A DNA stretch of 64,000 bases, from positions 41,643 through 105,642 of the forward strand of contig NZ_VCJS01000019.1 of the NCBI RefSeq assembly GCF_005893125.1. The letters are read 5' to 3'. A program made the translations under genes and the position numbers. A model generated the notes under the pieces. That model worked only from the letters and a program-made list of their open reading frames with translations. It was not told where the DNA came from and made no database searches. Positions 26,831 to 35,567 of this stretch are shown here, in pieces (within the stretch, counting starts at the first letter, position 1; each line of letters starts with the position of its first letter). The DNA is from Nonomuraea basaltis. Its GTDB lineage: Bacteria; Actinomycetota; Actinomycetes; Streptosporangiales; Streptosporangiaceae.

Positions 26831-29029
26831 GTGAGGCGCGCGGTAGTCGTGCTGGCCGTGCTGCTCGGCCAGATGCTGTCCGGCCAGGGACTGTTCGCCG
26901 GGCCCGCGCGCGCCGACGACGGAGCGGGCGGGGCGGGGCGACACGTCGCGAGCCGGATGGCGCCGGACGGCACCAGCCAGGTTGCGCAGGACGGCGCGGG
27001 GCGGATGGCCCAGGACGGCACCGGCCAGGCGGCGCAGGACGGCGCGGGGCGGGTGGCGCTCATCGGGGTGTCCGGGCTGCACTGGAACGACCTCACTCAG
27101 GCCGACACGCCCAACCTGTGGGAGCTGGCCGGGGCGAGCGCGGTCGGCTCCCTGTCGGTCCGTACGGTCGGCAACGTGACCTGCCCCTACGACGGCTGGC
27201 TGACCGTGTCGACGGGCAACAGGGCGGCCGTCGGCTACGGCTGCGGGGCCCCTCCGATGCCGGAGTCGCAGAGCGCGGGCGCGATCATCCCCGACTACCG
27301 CTACCTCATCGACGTGGCCGGGCAGCGCAACGCCGGCACCCTGGGCGAATCGCTGAAGGCGGCCGGCAAGTGCTCGATCGCGATCGGCCCGGGCGCCGCG
27401 CTGGCGCTGGCCGACCGGCAGGGCGCGGTGCAGAACTACCACGCCTCGCCGCTCCAGGTCAGGACCGCCGACCTGGAGCGGTGCCCGATGATCGCCATGG
27501 ACGTGGACGACCTCATCCGCCCTTACCTGACCGGCGACCGGCTGCCCAAGGTGCCCGACCTGCTCAACCCCGCCGAGCGCCGCGCCGCGCTGCGCCTGGC
27601 CGACGCCAAGGCCGGCGCGCTGCTATCGGTCCTGCCCGCCGACACGACCGTGCTGCTCGCGGGCCTGTCGGACCACGGCTCCGTACCGCACCTGCGGGTG
27701 GCGGCGCTGCGCGAGCCGGGCGCGCAGGGCAGGCTGCTCGGCGCCGCCTCCACCCGCCGCGAGGACATCTCGATCCTGACCGACCTGACCGCCACCGCGC
27801 TGACCAAGCTCGGCGTGGCGGTGCCCAGCACGGTCGTGGGCGTGCCGCTGCAGGTGGGCGAGCACGGCGCGACGTTCGAGCGGCTCCAGCGCGCCGACGC
27901 CACCGCCCAGACCATGCGCTCGGCGAAGGGGCAATACTTCACCACCCTGGCGGTCCTGCAGGTCCTGTTCTACGTGCTGGCCTTCCTGCTGCTGCGCCGC
28001 CACCAGCACCTGCCCTGGATACGCCGGGCCGCCGTGGCCCTGGCCGCCCTGCCCGTCACCTCGTTCCTGGTCAACCTGCTGCCCTGGAGCAATCATCTGC
28101 AGCTGTTCGGCGGCATGCTGGCCTGGTGGGCGGCGATCACCGCGCTGGCGCTGGCCGGGCCCTGGCGGCGCCGGCCGCTCGGCCCGCTGGCCGTGGTCGC
28201 CGGCATCACCGCGCTCACGCTCGCCGGTGACCTGCTCACCGGCACCACGCTCCAGCTCAACAGCTTCATGGGCTACAGCGCCGAGCAGGGGGCCCGCTAC
28301 TTCGGCCTGGGCAACATCCCGTTCGCGCTGCTGGCGACCGGCACGCTGCTGGCCACGACGGCGATCGCGCACCGCTGGCCGGGCAAGCCAGGGCTGGCCG
28401 CGATCGTGGGGCTGGGGGCTTTCGCGATGGTGCTCGGCGGGTCCGGGATGGGCAGCGACTTCGGCGGCGTCATCGCGTTCGTGCCGGGCATCGCGGTGAC
28501 CGCGCTGATCCTGTCGGGCAAGCGGGTGTCGCTGGTGAAGCTGGGATTGTTCTGCGTGGCCGGCGGGGTGATCGTGATGACGTTCGCCTGGATCAACTAT
28601 CTGAAGCCGGCCAACGAGCAGACGCACCTGGGCAGGTTCGTGGGCCAGGTGCTGACCGGCGAGGCGTTCGACGTCATCCTGCGCAAGCTGCAGGCCATGC
28701 TGGCCACGCTGCTCAGCCCCAACCTGATGCCGATCGTGATCGTGGCCGTGGCGTTCCTCGTGTACGCCATCCTGCGCCCCGAGCAAGCCTCGGCCGGGGT
28801 GGTGCCGGCGGCGTTCGAGCACTCCCCCGCGCTGCGGGCCGGGCTCATCGGCACGCTGGTCAGCGGCGTGGTCGGGATGCTCGTCAACGACTCGGGCGCG
28901 GCCGTGCTGTCCATGGCGCTGGCGCTGGCCATACCGCTGCTGCTGGCCACCGGCATCGGCGCGCTCTTGCAGCGGGAGGAGGAGTCAGCCCCAGGCGTCG
29001 GCGAGCAGCTGGCGCGTGTCGCGAAGTAG
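26831..29029 (+). CDS. Large membrane protein with exported alkaline-phosphatase-like domain
   Basis: 732 residues. Signal peptide (1 to about 29), then four 8-residue repeats of the pattern AQDGxGxx at about 44-75, then an extracellular domain to about residue 370 resembling phosphatase-superfamily folds (ALIGVSGLHWND, SVGSLSVRTVG-like and TVLLAGLSDHGSVP segments), then about ten membrane helices to the end. Actinobacterial homologues are annotated only as membrane proteins; function unknown. GTG 26831 has GGGAGG eight bases upstream. The last 45 bp overlap the 3' end of the convergent HIT gene. Confidence 0.72.
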   Translation: MRRAVVVLAVLLGQMLSGQGLFAGPARADDGAGGAGRHVASRMAPDGTSQVAQDGAGRMAQDGTGQAAQDGAGRVALIGVSGLHWNDLTQADTPNLWELAGASAVGSLSVRTVGNVTCPYDGWLTVSTGNRAAVGYGCGAPPMPESQSAGAIIPDYRYLIDVAGQRNAGTLGESLKAAGKCSIAIGPGAALALADRQGAVQNYHASPLQVRTADLERCPMIAMDVDDLIRPYLTGDRLPKVPDLLNPAERRAALRLADAKAGALLSVLPADTTVLLAGLSDHGSVPHLRVAALREPGAQGRLLGAASTRREDISILTDLTATALTKLGVAVPSTVVGVPLQVGEHGATFERLQRADATAQTMRSAKGQYFTTLAVLQVLFYVLAFLLLRRHQHLPWIRRAAVALAALPVTSFLVNLLPWSNHLQLFGGMLAWWAAITALALAGPWRRRPLGPLAVVAGITALTLAGDLLTGTTLQLNSFMGYSAEQGARYFGLGNIPFALLATGTLLATTAIAHRWPGKPGLAAIVGLGAFAMVLGGSGMGSDFGGVIAFVPGIAVTALILSGKRVSLVKLGLFCVAGGVIVMTFAWINYLKPANEQTHLGRFVGQVLTGEAFDVILRKLQAMLATLLSPNLMPIVIVAVAFLVYAILRPEQASAGVVPAAFEHSPALRAGLIGTLVSGVVGMLVNDSGAAVLSMALALAIPLLLATGIGALLQREEESAPGVGEQLARVAK
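26960..27055 (+). repeat. 24-nt coding tandem repeat (four units)
   Basis: Units at 26960-26983, 26984-27007, 27008-27031 and 27032-27055 encode APDGTSQV, AQDGAGRM, AQDGTGQA and AQDGAGRV. Alternate units are more alike, so it may have arisen as two copies of a 48-nt unit. Lies just after the signal peptide of the membrane phosphatase-like protein. Confidence 0.85.
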
Positions 29030-29515
29030 CTGCGGCAGGACCTTCGTCTGGGCGACGACCGGCATGAAGTTCGTGTCGCCGCCCCATCTGGGCACCACGT
29101 GCTGGTGCAGGTGCGCGGCGATGCCCGCGCCCGCGACGTGGCCGAGGTTCATGCCGACGTTGAAGCCCTGCGCGCCGCTGGCCTTGCGCAGCGCGCGCAG
29201 CGCCTTCTGGGTGAAATCCCCCATCTCGACCAGCTCGTCCGGCTGCAGCTCGTCGTAGTCGGACACGTGCCGGTAGGGGACGACCATCAGGTGGCCGGAG
29301 TTGTACGGGTAGAGATTGAGCACCGTGTAGACGCTCTCCCCGCGGGCGACGATCAGGCCGTCCTCGTCGCTCATCTTGGGTATCGCGTCGAACGGGCAGT
29401 CGTCGTCGGGGCCGGTGCCCGTCGGCTTGTTCTCACCCTTGATGTAGGCCATGCGATGGGGGGTCCACAGACGTTCGAAGCCGTCGGGGGCCCCTGCCCC
29501 TGCCTGATCGTGCAT
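28985..29515 (-). CDS. HIT-family Ap4A phosphorylase-like protein
   Basis: 176 residues with the histidine triad HLHQHV (H135, H137, H139) and the family segments CPFDAIPK, VLNLYPYNSGHLMVVPYRHV and GMNLGHVAGAGIAAH. Matches the M. tuberculosis Rv2613c type, which splits diadenosine tetraphosphate by phosphorolysis. ATG 29515 is chosen for homology; ATG 29527 is also possible and neither has a clear ribosome site, so the message may be leaderless (TATGCT lies 7 nt upstream). In mycobacteria the gene abuts pgsA; here about 6.5 kb on the other strand separates them. Confidence 0.88.
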   Translation of the reverse strand: MHDQAGAGAPDGFERLWTPHRMAYIKGENKPTGTGPDDDCPFDAIPKMSDEDGLIVARGESVYTVLNLYPYNSGHLMVVPYRHVSDYDELQPDELVEMGDFTQKALRALRKASGAQGFNVGMNLGHVAGAGIAAHLHQHVVPRWGGDTNFMPVVAQTKVLPQLLRDTRQLLADAWG

Positions 29516-29592
29516 AACTAGCAGCATAGGACCACGGACAAACGGGGTGCTCTTCCGGCACAATCCTGAGGACCCGCCTACAGGAGGCCGCG

Positions 29593-30102
29593 ATGAGCGA
29601 CGCGTTAGCCGAGCACTCCGTCCCGCCCGCCGACAACCCAGTCCCTGCCCCGGTCACCGCCCCCGCGGACGGATCGCCCTCGTACCCGCCGGGGGCGACC
29701 GTCAAAGGGCGGATCAAGGTCGCCGACGAGGTGGTGGAGAAGGTCGCCGCCCTGGCGGCCCTCGAGGTGTCCGGCGTCGCCGACATGGGCGGCGACCTGG
29801 CGCGGGCGTTCGAGTCCGTACGCGACCGCATCGGCATCGGGTCGCGGCGCGGCACCCAGGGGGTCAGCGCGCAGATCCAGGACCGGCAGGTGGCGATCAG
29901 CCTGACGATCGTGGTGGAGTACGGCCACGTCGTGATGGAGGTCGCCTCGGAGGTCCAGACGAACGTGGCCAGGAGCGTCGGCCGGATGCTCGGCATGCGG
30001 GTCATGGAGGTCAACGTCACGGTCGACGACGTCCGCCTCCCCGGCGAGGGCCGCCCCGAGCCCGCCGAGGACCCTGCCGACGAGGGGCCCATGGCCACCT
30101 GA
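29593..30102 (+). CDS. Asp23/Gls24-family envelope stress protein
   Basis: 169 residues. The first ~35 are Pro/Ala-rich and disordered, then an Asp23 domain: GRIKVADEVVEKVAALAALEVSGVADM, VSAQIQDRQVAISLTIVVEYG, and VMEVNVTVDDVRLP at the end. Family members form membrane-associated clusters linked to alkaline or cell-wall stress in Firmicutes; the actinobacterial role is unclear. AGGAGG five bases before ATG 29593 is among the best ribosome sites in the window. Divergent from the HIT gene. Confidence 0.88.
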   Translation: MSDALAEHSVPPADNPVPAPVTAPADGSPSYPPGATVKGRIKVADEVVEKVAALAALEVSGVADMGGDLARAFESVRDRIGIGSRRGTQGVSAQIQDRQVAISLTIVVEYGHVVMEVASEVQTNVARSVGRMLGMRVMEVNVTVDDVRLPGEGRPEPAEDPADEGPMAT

Positions 30103-30123
30103 GCCGGTCGAAAGCCGGCGAGG

Positions 30124-31389
30124 TCATCGGTTGAACTGGAAGGGCGCGAGGACCGCCGGGCGGCGGTCGGTCAGCACCAAGTCGGCCAGGGCGCGGCCGG
30201 TGGCAGGTCCCAGCGTGACACCCAGCATGCCGTGCCCGGTGGCGAGGAAGACGTTGTCGCGCCCAGGAAGCCGGTCGATGACGGGCAGGCCGTCGGGCAG
30301 CAGGGGCCGGCCTCCCACCCACGGGTCGCGGATCAGCCTCGGCAGATCGTCCTGGTCGTCGAACCAGTCGCCGAGGTAGCGCCGGCTGCCCCGGGCGATG
30401 GCGACGATGCGCTGCCAGTTCAAGCGGCGGTTGTCGCCGCTGAGCTCCATGGTCCCGGCGAGCCGCGTCGTACCGCCGATCTCGGAGGCCACGATCCGGT
30501 GATCGCCGAAGTAGAGGGAGTGCTGCGGCGCCGACTTCAGTTCGGCAGTGAAGCTGTACCCCTTGCCCGCCTGCATGGTGAGGCGGAGCCCGAGGAGCCG
30601 CAACAGCCGGGGCGACCACATGCCGGCGGCGATGACCACCGCGCGGCAGGCGATCTCGCCGGTGCTGGTGCGAACGGCGGTCACCCGGCCGCCGGTCGTC
30701 CGGAAACCGGTCACCTCGACGTGCTCGTGGATCCGGCCGCCGGCGTCGCGTACCACGTCGCCGAGCGACTCCACCAGCCGCCGCGGGTCCAGGACGCCCT
30801 CGCCCCGGACCAGGTACGCGGCTCGTACCTCGGGGGACAGCGCGGGGTCGAGCTTGTGCGCGTCGTCTCCCACGACGACGTCCTCTGGCATGTCGTAACG
30901 TCCGGCCGCCATCACCTTCTGGACCTGGAGGTGGTGCCGGGCCTTCGACTCGGACAGGAAGGCGTGCACGAGTCCGGGACGCTGGAGGGTGGTGTCCACG
31001 CCCGCGTCCGCGAGCTCGTCGTACAGGTCGAACGTGGTTTGGTTCAGATCCGCCAGGGCCGCGTAGCCGCGCCGGAACGTGGTCTCGCCACTGTTGCGCC
31101 AGAACCGCCACAGCCAGGCGAGGAACCTGGGGTCCGCCGAGGGCCGGATGTAGAGGGGAGAGTCGGGGCGTCCCAGCGACCGCAGGCCGTACGCGGTCAC
31201 TCCGGGAGCCGATACGGGCGTGGAGTGGCTGAGACAGACCCAGCCCGCGTTACCCCACGAGGCACCGGAGGCGAGGCTGGACCGCTCCGCCACCTCCACC
31301 GCGACCCCGGCGGCGGTCAGGTAGTGCGCCGCGCACAGTCCTACGACGCCGCCACCGATGATGAGGACGGGATGGTCGGTCGTTCCCAC
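30124..31389 (-). CDS. FAD-dependent oxidoreductase, D-amino acid dehydrogenase-like
   Basis: 421 residues of the DAO/DadA fold: an N-terminal FAD-binding IGGGVVG (11-17), the ASGASWGNAGWV segment that packs on the flavin, a central substrate domain and a C-terminal FAD loop (LFLATGHGMLGVTLGP-like). DadA-type enzymes deaminate D-amino acids, passing electrons to quinones; hydroxyproline or other amino acids are equally possible. GTG 31389 begins one base after the stop of the ABC transporter gene, with GGAGG upstream, so its substrate is probably what that transporter imports. Confidence 0.82.
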   Translation of the reverse strand: MGTTDHPVLIIGGGVVGLCAAHYLTAAGVAVEVAERSSLASGASWGNAGWVCLSHSTPVSAPGVTAYGLRSLGRPDSPLYIRPSADPRFLAWLWRFWRNSGETTFRRGYAALADLNQTTFDLYDELADAGVDTTLQRPGLVHAFLSESKARHHLQVQKVMAAGRYDMPEDVVVGDDAHKLDPALSPEVRAAYLVRGEGVLDPRRLVESLGDVVRDAGGRIHEHVEVTGFRTTGGRVTAVRTSTGEIACRAVVIAAGMWSPRLLRLLGLRLTMQAGKGYSFTAELKSAPQHSLYFGDHRIVASEIGGTTRLAGTMELSGDNRRLNWQRIVAIARGSRRYLGDWFDDQDDLPRLIRDPWVGGRPLLPDGLPVIDRLPGRDNVFLATGHGMLGVTLGPATGRALADLVLTDRRPAVLAPFQFNR

Positions 31390-31390
31390 C

Positions 31391-32908
31391 TCACGCCTCC
31401 GCGCTGATCGAGAGGTGGCTCGCCAGGAAGGTACGCGTGCGGGCCTCTCGTGGGCTGGACAGCAGGTCTCCCGGCAGCCCTTCCTCCACGATGCGGCCTC
31501 CGTCGACGAAGACCACCCAGTCAGCGACGTCACGAGCGAACGTCAGCTCGTGGGTCACCAGGATCATCGTCATCCCGTCCTCGGCGAGCTCCCGCATCAC
31601 CCTCAGCACCTCGGAGGTCGACTCGGGATCCAGGGACGAGGTGGGTTCGTCGAACAGCAGGACGGAGGGCTGCAGCGCGAGGGCACGGGCGATGGCCACG
31701 CGCTGTTGCTCCCCGCCCGACATCTGCTCGGGATAGGCCGTGCCCCGATGGGCCAGCCCCACCCGGCGCAGCAGCCGTACCGCCCGCTCCAGGGCCGCCT
31801 GCTCCGGCACGCCTGCCCGCAGCTGGGCGAGCATCACGTTCTCCACCGCGGTGAGGTGCGGGAAGAGATTGAACCGCTGGAACACCATGCCGACCGACCG
31901 GCGCAGCTGGGCCAGATCGCGGCTCACGACGCCTTCACCCGAGAAGATCGGATCGCCGTTCACCTCGATGAGCCCGCGATCGGGCTGTTCCAGAAGGTTG
32001 ACGCAGCGCAGCAGCGTGGTCTTGCCGCCGCCGCTCTGGCCGATGATGCTGACGATCTTTCCGCGGTCCACCGTCAGGCTGACCGCGTCGAGAACCTGGC
32101 GTCCGTCGAACGACTTGCGAAGGTGCTCAATCCGGACAACGGTCTCCAATGTGGAGCGACCGCCCGCCGTACTGGACGGTGGCGGCGCATCGAGCAGGCC
32201 GCCGTCGGCGAGCAGGGCCGCCGCGGCGTGCAGGCGCCGGCGCCGCCGCCAGGACAGCGGCGTCCCGGCGCGGATGCGGCGCTCGAACCACAGCAGGCCC
32301 TGGGACAGGGGATAGCACAGCAGGAAGTAGATGCCGGCGATGACCAGGTACACCTCCAGCGCGCGGAACGTCGCCGAGGTGATCAGGCGGGCCTCGGACA
32401 TCAGCTCCGCGGCCGAGATCGTCACCAGGAGGGAGGTGGACTTGAGCAGGTCGACGAGCATGGTGTTGGTCCCGGGCAGAGCCAGCCGCAGTGCCTGCGG
32501 GAAGATCACCCAGGAGAAGGTGCTGACCCGGCTCAGCCCGAGCGCCTCGGCGGCCTCCCGCTGCCCGTCATGGACGCCGGAGATGGCCGATCTGAAGATC
32601 TCGGAAAGGTAGGCGGCATAGAAGATCACGAGGCTGAGCGCCCCTGCCGTGAAGACGTCCAGCCGTATGCCTATGGAGCCCAGACCGAAGTAGGTCACGA
32701 AGATGATGGCGAGCAGCGGGATGTTCTTGAAGAGCTCCGTGTACGCGGCCGCGGGCCAGCGGAGCGACCGGACACCGCTCAACCGCATGAGCGCGAGGAG
32801 CAGGCCGAGACCGATCGCGCCCACGAAGCCCGCAACGGTGTACTCCACGGTCTTCAACAGCCCGCCGAACAGCTCGCCGGCATAATCCGGCCAGGGCACC
32901 TGGAACAT
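31391..32908 (-). CDS. Fused amino-acid ABC importer permease-ATPase
   Basis: 505 residues joining two subunits that are normally separate. Residues 1 to about 215 are a polar-amino-acid permease with five membrane helices and the EAA loop (EAAEALG, 118-124). A basic/Pro-Ser linker (about 215-255) leads to an ATPase with Walker A GQSGGGKTT (290-298), signature MSGGEQQR (396-403), Walker B VLLFDEPT (416-423) and the H-loop VTHE. The partner binding protein lies directly upstream (18 bp) and the oxidoreductase directly downstream. Likely imports a polar or D-amino acid. Confidence 0.9.
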   Translation of the reverse strand: MFQVPWPDYAGELFGGLLKTVEYTVAGFVGAIGLGLLLALMRLSGVRSLRWPAAAYTELFKNIPLLAIIFVTYFGLGSIGIRLDVFTAGALSLVIFYAAYLSEIFRSAISGVHDGQREAAEALGLSRVSTFSWVIFPQALRLALPGTNTMLVDLLKSTSLLVTISAAELMSEARLITSATFRALEVYLVIAGIYFLLCYPLSQGLLWFERRIRAGTPLSWRRRRRLHAAAALLADGGLLDAPPPSSTAGGRSTLETVVRIEHLRKSFDGRQVLDAVSLTVDRGKIVSIIGQSGGGKTTLLRCVNLLEQPDRGLIEVNGDPIFSGEGVVSRDLAQLRRSVGMVFQRFNLFPHLTAVENVMLAQLRAGVPEQAALERAVRLLRRVGLAHRGTAYPEQMSGGEQQRVAIARALALQPSVLLFDEPTSSLDPESTSEVLRVMRELAEDGMTMILVTHELTFARDVADWVVFVDGGRIVEEGLPGDLLSSPREARTRTFLASHLSISAEA

Positions 32909-32926
32909 GTGTGATCTCCGAAAGGC

Positions 32927-33868
32927 TCAGATGGACGGCGGGGCCCACTCGGCCGGGCGGTCGACGCCCTGGCGGGTCTTGGCCATGGTGGGCGCCGGCT
33001 TCAGGAACTGGTTGGGGTCGGCGCCGTACTTCTGCACCAGCGTGGTCATCTCACCGCTGGCGTACATCTTGCCGATCTCTTCGGAGAAGGCCTTCTCCAG
33101 CGCGGTGGCCTGCTTCGGAAGATAGAAAGCGGTCATGTACGGCCGGAAGTAGTCGTACGCCGGATGCGCCTTGACCTCATCATCGGTGGGCGGGGTGAGG
33201 TACTGCGTCGCGATCTTCAGTTCCGGACGGGCCTTCTGCGCGGCCAGGATGATCAGCGGGTCGAGGAAGCCGACGTCGATCCGGGCGGCGCCCAGGTCGT
33301 CGAGGACTCCGTTGCCGTCGGGGTAGGCGTGCAGCTTGGCGTCGGGCACCTCCTGGATGGACTTGACCCACACATATCCCTCGACCGTGCCGAGTTCGAG
33401 TCCCTTGAGGTCGTTGACGGTCTGGTACGTCTTGCCGGAGCCTACGGCCATGGCCGGCGGCGAGTAGTAGGGCGGATCGGTGAAGAGGCCGGACTTCTCG
33501 CGCTCGGCGGTCCAGGCTATGCCGCCCACGGTCATGTCGTAGCGCTGCGACTGGACCCCGGCCAGCATGCCGGCGAAGTCCGTGACCTCGACCTTCACCT
33601 GGAGCTTGAGCCGTGCCGCGATCGCGTTGACGATGTCGGCGTCGAGCCCGGACATGCCGTCGCCCTGCTTGTCGGTGTAGGGCGCGTACGGCTGGATCGC
33701 GACCGTCAGCACCCCGGGCTCGATGGTGCCGAGGGCGTTGTCCTGGGAGGTGGCCGGCGTATCGGACGAGGAGGCGGTGGAGGAGGAGCAGGCCGCGGCC
33801 AGAAACACCGCGGCCAGCCCGGCGACCAGTCGCGCCAGCCGCGGACGGGGTACTCGAGAGGTCCACAT
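32927..33868 (-). CDS. Amino-acid ABC transporter binding lipoprotein (SBP family 3)
   Basis: 313 residues; a lipoprotein signal with lipobox LAAAC (Cys27), a Ser/Thr linker, and a type 3 solute-binding fold: GVLTVAIQPYAPYTD, GLDADIVNAIAARL, RYDMTVGGIAWTAERE and DLKGLELGTVEGY. It captures the substrate for the fused permease-ATPase; amino-acid specificity is inferred from the family and the operon oxidoreductase. GAAGGG nine bases before ATG 33868. First gene of the three-gene operon, divergent from the CdaR regulator. Confidence 0.9.
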   Translation of the reverse strand: MWTSRVPRPRLARLVAGLAAVFLAAACSSSTASSSDTPATSQDNALGTIEPGVLTVAIQPYAPYTDKQGDGMSGLDADIVNAIAARLKLQVKVEVTDFAGMLAGVQSQRYDMTVGGIAWTAEREKSGLFTDPPYYSPPAMAVGSGKTYQTVNDLKGLELGTVEGYVWVKSIQEVPDAKLHAYPDGNGVLDDLGAARIDVGFLDPLIILAAQKARPELKIATQYLTPPTDDEVKAHPAYDYFRPYMTAFYLPKQATALEKAFSEEIGKMYASGEMTTLVQKYGADPNQFLKPAPTMAKTRQGVDRPAEWAPPSI

Positions 33869-34089
33869 TGGGCTTCACCCTTCAGGGGAGAAATGGGGGG
33901 TTGTAGATCACCGGCGCCGCTTTCGATCGGCGCTCTGGTCGACTGGTCGGCGACTCCCGACTGATGGGTGAACACTAAGTGGACATCGGGTCTGCGTCAT
34001 TGGTCGACTCATACGAATCCCTACGAGATTCTGAGGAAATCATCATATGATGCGTACATCTCCATCTCGCTCCGCGCTGGGGGACGTCA
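33869..34089. promoter_or_regulatory. Divergent control region, SBP operon / CdaR gene
   Basis: 221 bp with two candidate operator types: a 9-nt direct repeat TGGTCGACT at 33936-33944 and 34001-34009 (each containing the palindrome GTCGAC), and a perfect 12-nt palindrome CATCATATGATG at 34041-34052, close to the regulator start. A GCGCCG/CGGCGC hairpin lies near 33912-33934. Binding by the CdaR protein is an inference from position. Confidence 0.5.
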
Positions 34090-35271
34090 ATGCTGACGCC
34101 GTTGATCGCCCAAGAGATCGCCCGAGAAACAAGCACGATCATTGGATTTAACGTCCTCATTACCGATAGAGAAGGCATCGTCATCGGGAGCGGGGACACC
34201 GATCGGCTCGGCACCTTTCACGAGGCGTCGGTCGATGTCATGCGCACCTTGCGCTCGGCGAGCCACGGCACCGAGGCCGCTTACCGGCTCATCGGCGTGC
34301 AACCGGGCATCACGCTGCCGATCCTGCTGAACGACGAATCCGTCGGAACCGTCGGCATCACCGGCGACCCGGACCAGGTCGAGCGCTTCGGCCGAGTGGT
34401 GCGCAACCAGACGGAAATCCTTTTACGGGAGTCCCTGCTCCAGCGATCACTCCTGCTTCGCGAGAGCGCGATAGAGGATGTGCTGCGCGACCTCGCCCAT
34501 TTCGATCCCGAGATCACCGAACCAGACCTCATCGCGTTCAAGGCCCACGAACTGGGCTACGATTTCCGGCTCAGCCGCTCCGTCGTCGTCATGGACATCG
34601 ACGCTCCCAAGGAGGCGCACTCGCCTTCAGAGCCCGGCTCGTTCCGTGCGGCCATGCTCCGGGCGCTCCGCCGTACCTTCCCTGATCCGCGGGATCTCGT
34701 CGGCAGCATCGCCCCCGGGCGATTCGTCGTCCTCCGTTACCTCGCCATGCCGTACGGCGAGGCCCCGCTCACCGACCTGCTCACCAGGTGCAGAGGCATG
34801 GCCGACGACCTCGTGCGGCCCCACGGCGTCGCCTGCCGGATCGGGGTCGGAGGCATCGCGGCTTCGGTCGCGGAGCTCCATGACTCCTACCGGGACGCGA
34901 CGAATGCCCTGTATCTGATGAATCGCCTGGGCCGTAGCGAACATGTCACGCACATCGCGGACGTCCGGGTCCATGATCTGCTGGCCACGGTAGCGCACGG
35001 GGCGCGGGCCAGATTCGCCCAGGCGCTCCTCGGCCCACTGCGGCAGCAACCCGGCTGGGAGCTCACCAGGAAGACCATCACCGCATGGTGCGAGTCGGGC
35101 TTCAACCTCGTTCAGGCATCGAGCGCGCTGCACATCCACCGCAACACCCTGGTCTACCGGCTCAACAAGATTGAAGCCCTGCTTGGCCCGAGCTTCCGGG
35201 ACGCGCGAACCTGCCTCAGCGTCTACCTCGCCTGCCTCATCGACGAGCTCGAGGGTTCCGCCGCGGACTGA
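34090..35271 (+). CDS. CdaR/PucR-type transcriptional regulator
   Basis: 393 residues in the CdaR order: an N-terminal diacid-recognition (Diacid_rec) domain (about 1-130, with IARETSTIIGFNVLITDREGIVIGSGD), a GGDEF-like middle domain (about 150-270), and a PucR-type helix-turn-helix at the C terminus (SALHIHRNTLVYRLNKIE, about 346-363). Known CdaR proteins sense sugar diacids such as glycerate or glucarate. Divergent placement from the amino-acid ABC/oxidoreductase operon suggests it controls that operon, so the ligand may differ from the family norm. GGGGGAC upstream of the ATG. Confidence 0.88.
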   Translation: MLTPLIAQEIARETSTIIGFNVLITDREGIVIGSGDTDRLGTFHEASVDVMRTLRSASHGTEAAYRLIGVQPGITLPILLNDESVGTVGITGDPDQVERFGRVVRNQTEILLRESLLQRSLLLRESAIEDVLRDLAHFDPEITEPDLIAFKAHELGYDFRLSRSVVVMDIDAPKEAHSPSEPGSFRAAMLRALRRTFPDPRDLVGSIAPGRFVVLRYLAMPYGEAPLTDLLTRCRGMADDLVRPHGVACRIGVGGIAASVAELHDSYRDATNALYLMNRLGRSEHVTHIADVRVHDLLATVAHGARARFAQALLGPLRQQPGWELTRKTITAWCESGFNLVQASSALHIHRNTLVYRLNKIEALLGPSFRDARTCLSVYLACLIDELEGSAAD

Positions 35272-35567
35272 GCGCGATCACCGTGTCGGCCCGGGTCCGG
35301 CGAAGGACAGTGGGTGACGATCATCCGCACATTGACTCCTCCGTTTCCCTGAAGGGAGCGGCATCTCGCTGAGCCGCTTCCGCTGCCTGGGTCGAGGGCA
35401 ATCCCAGTGATCGCAGTGGCGTGGCCGAGCCGACGGCTACGCTTGCACGATCAAGAAGGAAGCACACCCGTGCACACCCTGACCGCGAACCACCTCTCCT
35501 TGTCCCCCTGCGCGGGAGTTCGTTTCCTGTCCGGTCTGAAGGCCGGAGTGTCCACGAAGGAGGTCCG
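35272..35567 (+). other. Intergenic stretch upstream of the PIG-L gene
   Basis: 296 bp without a gene. Only a small CCGG...CCGG hairpin (about 35531-35546) and the strong AAGGAGG ribosome site before ATG 35568 were recognised. Confidence 0.35.
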
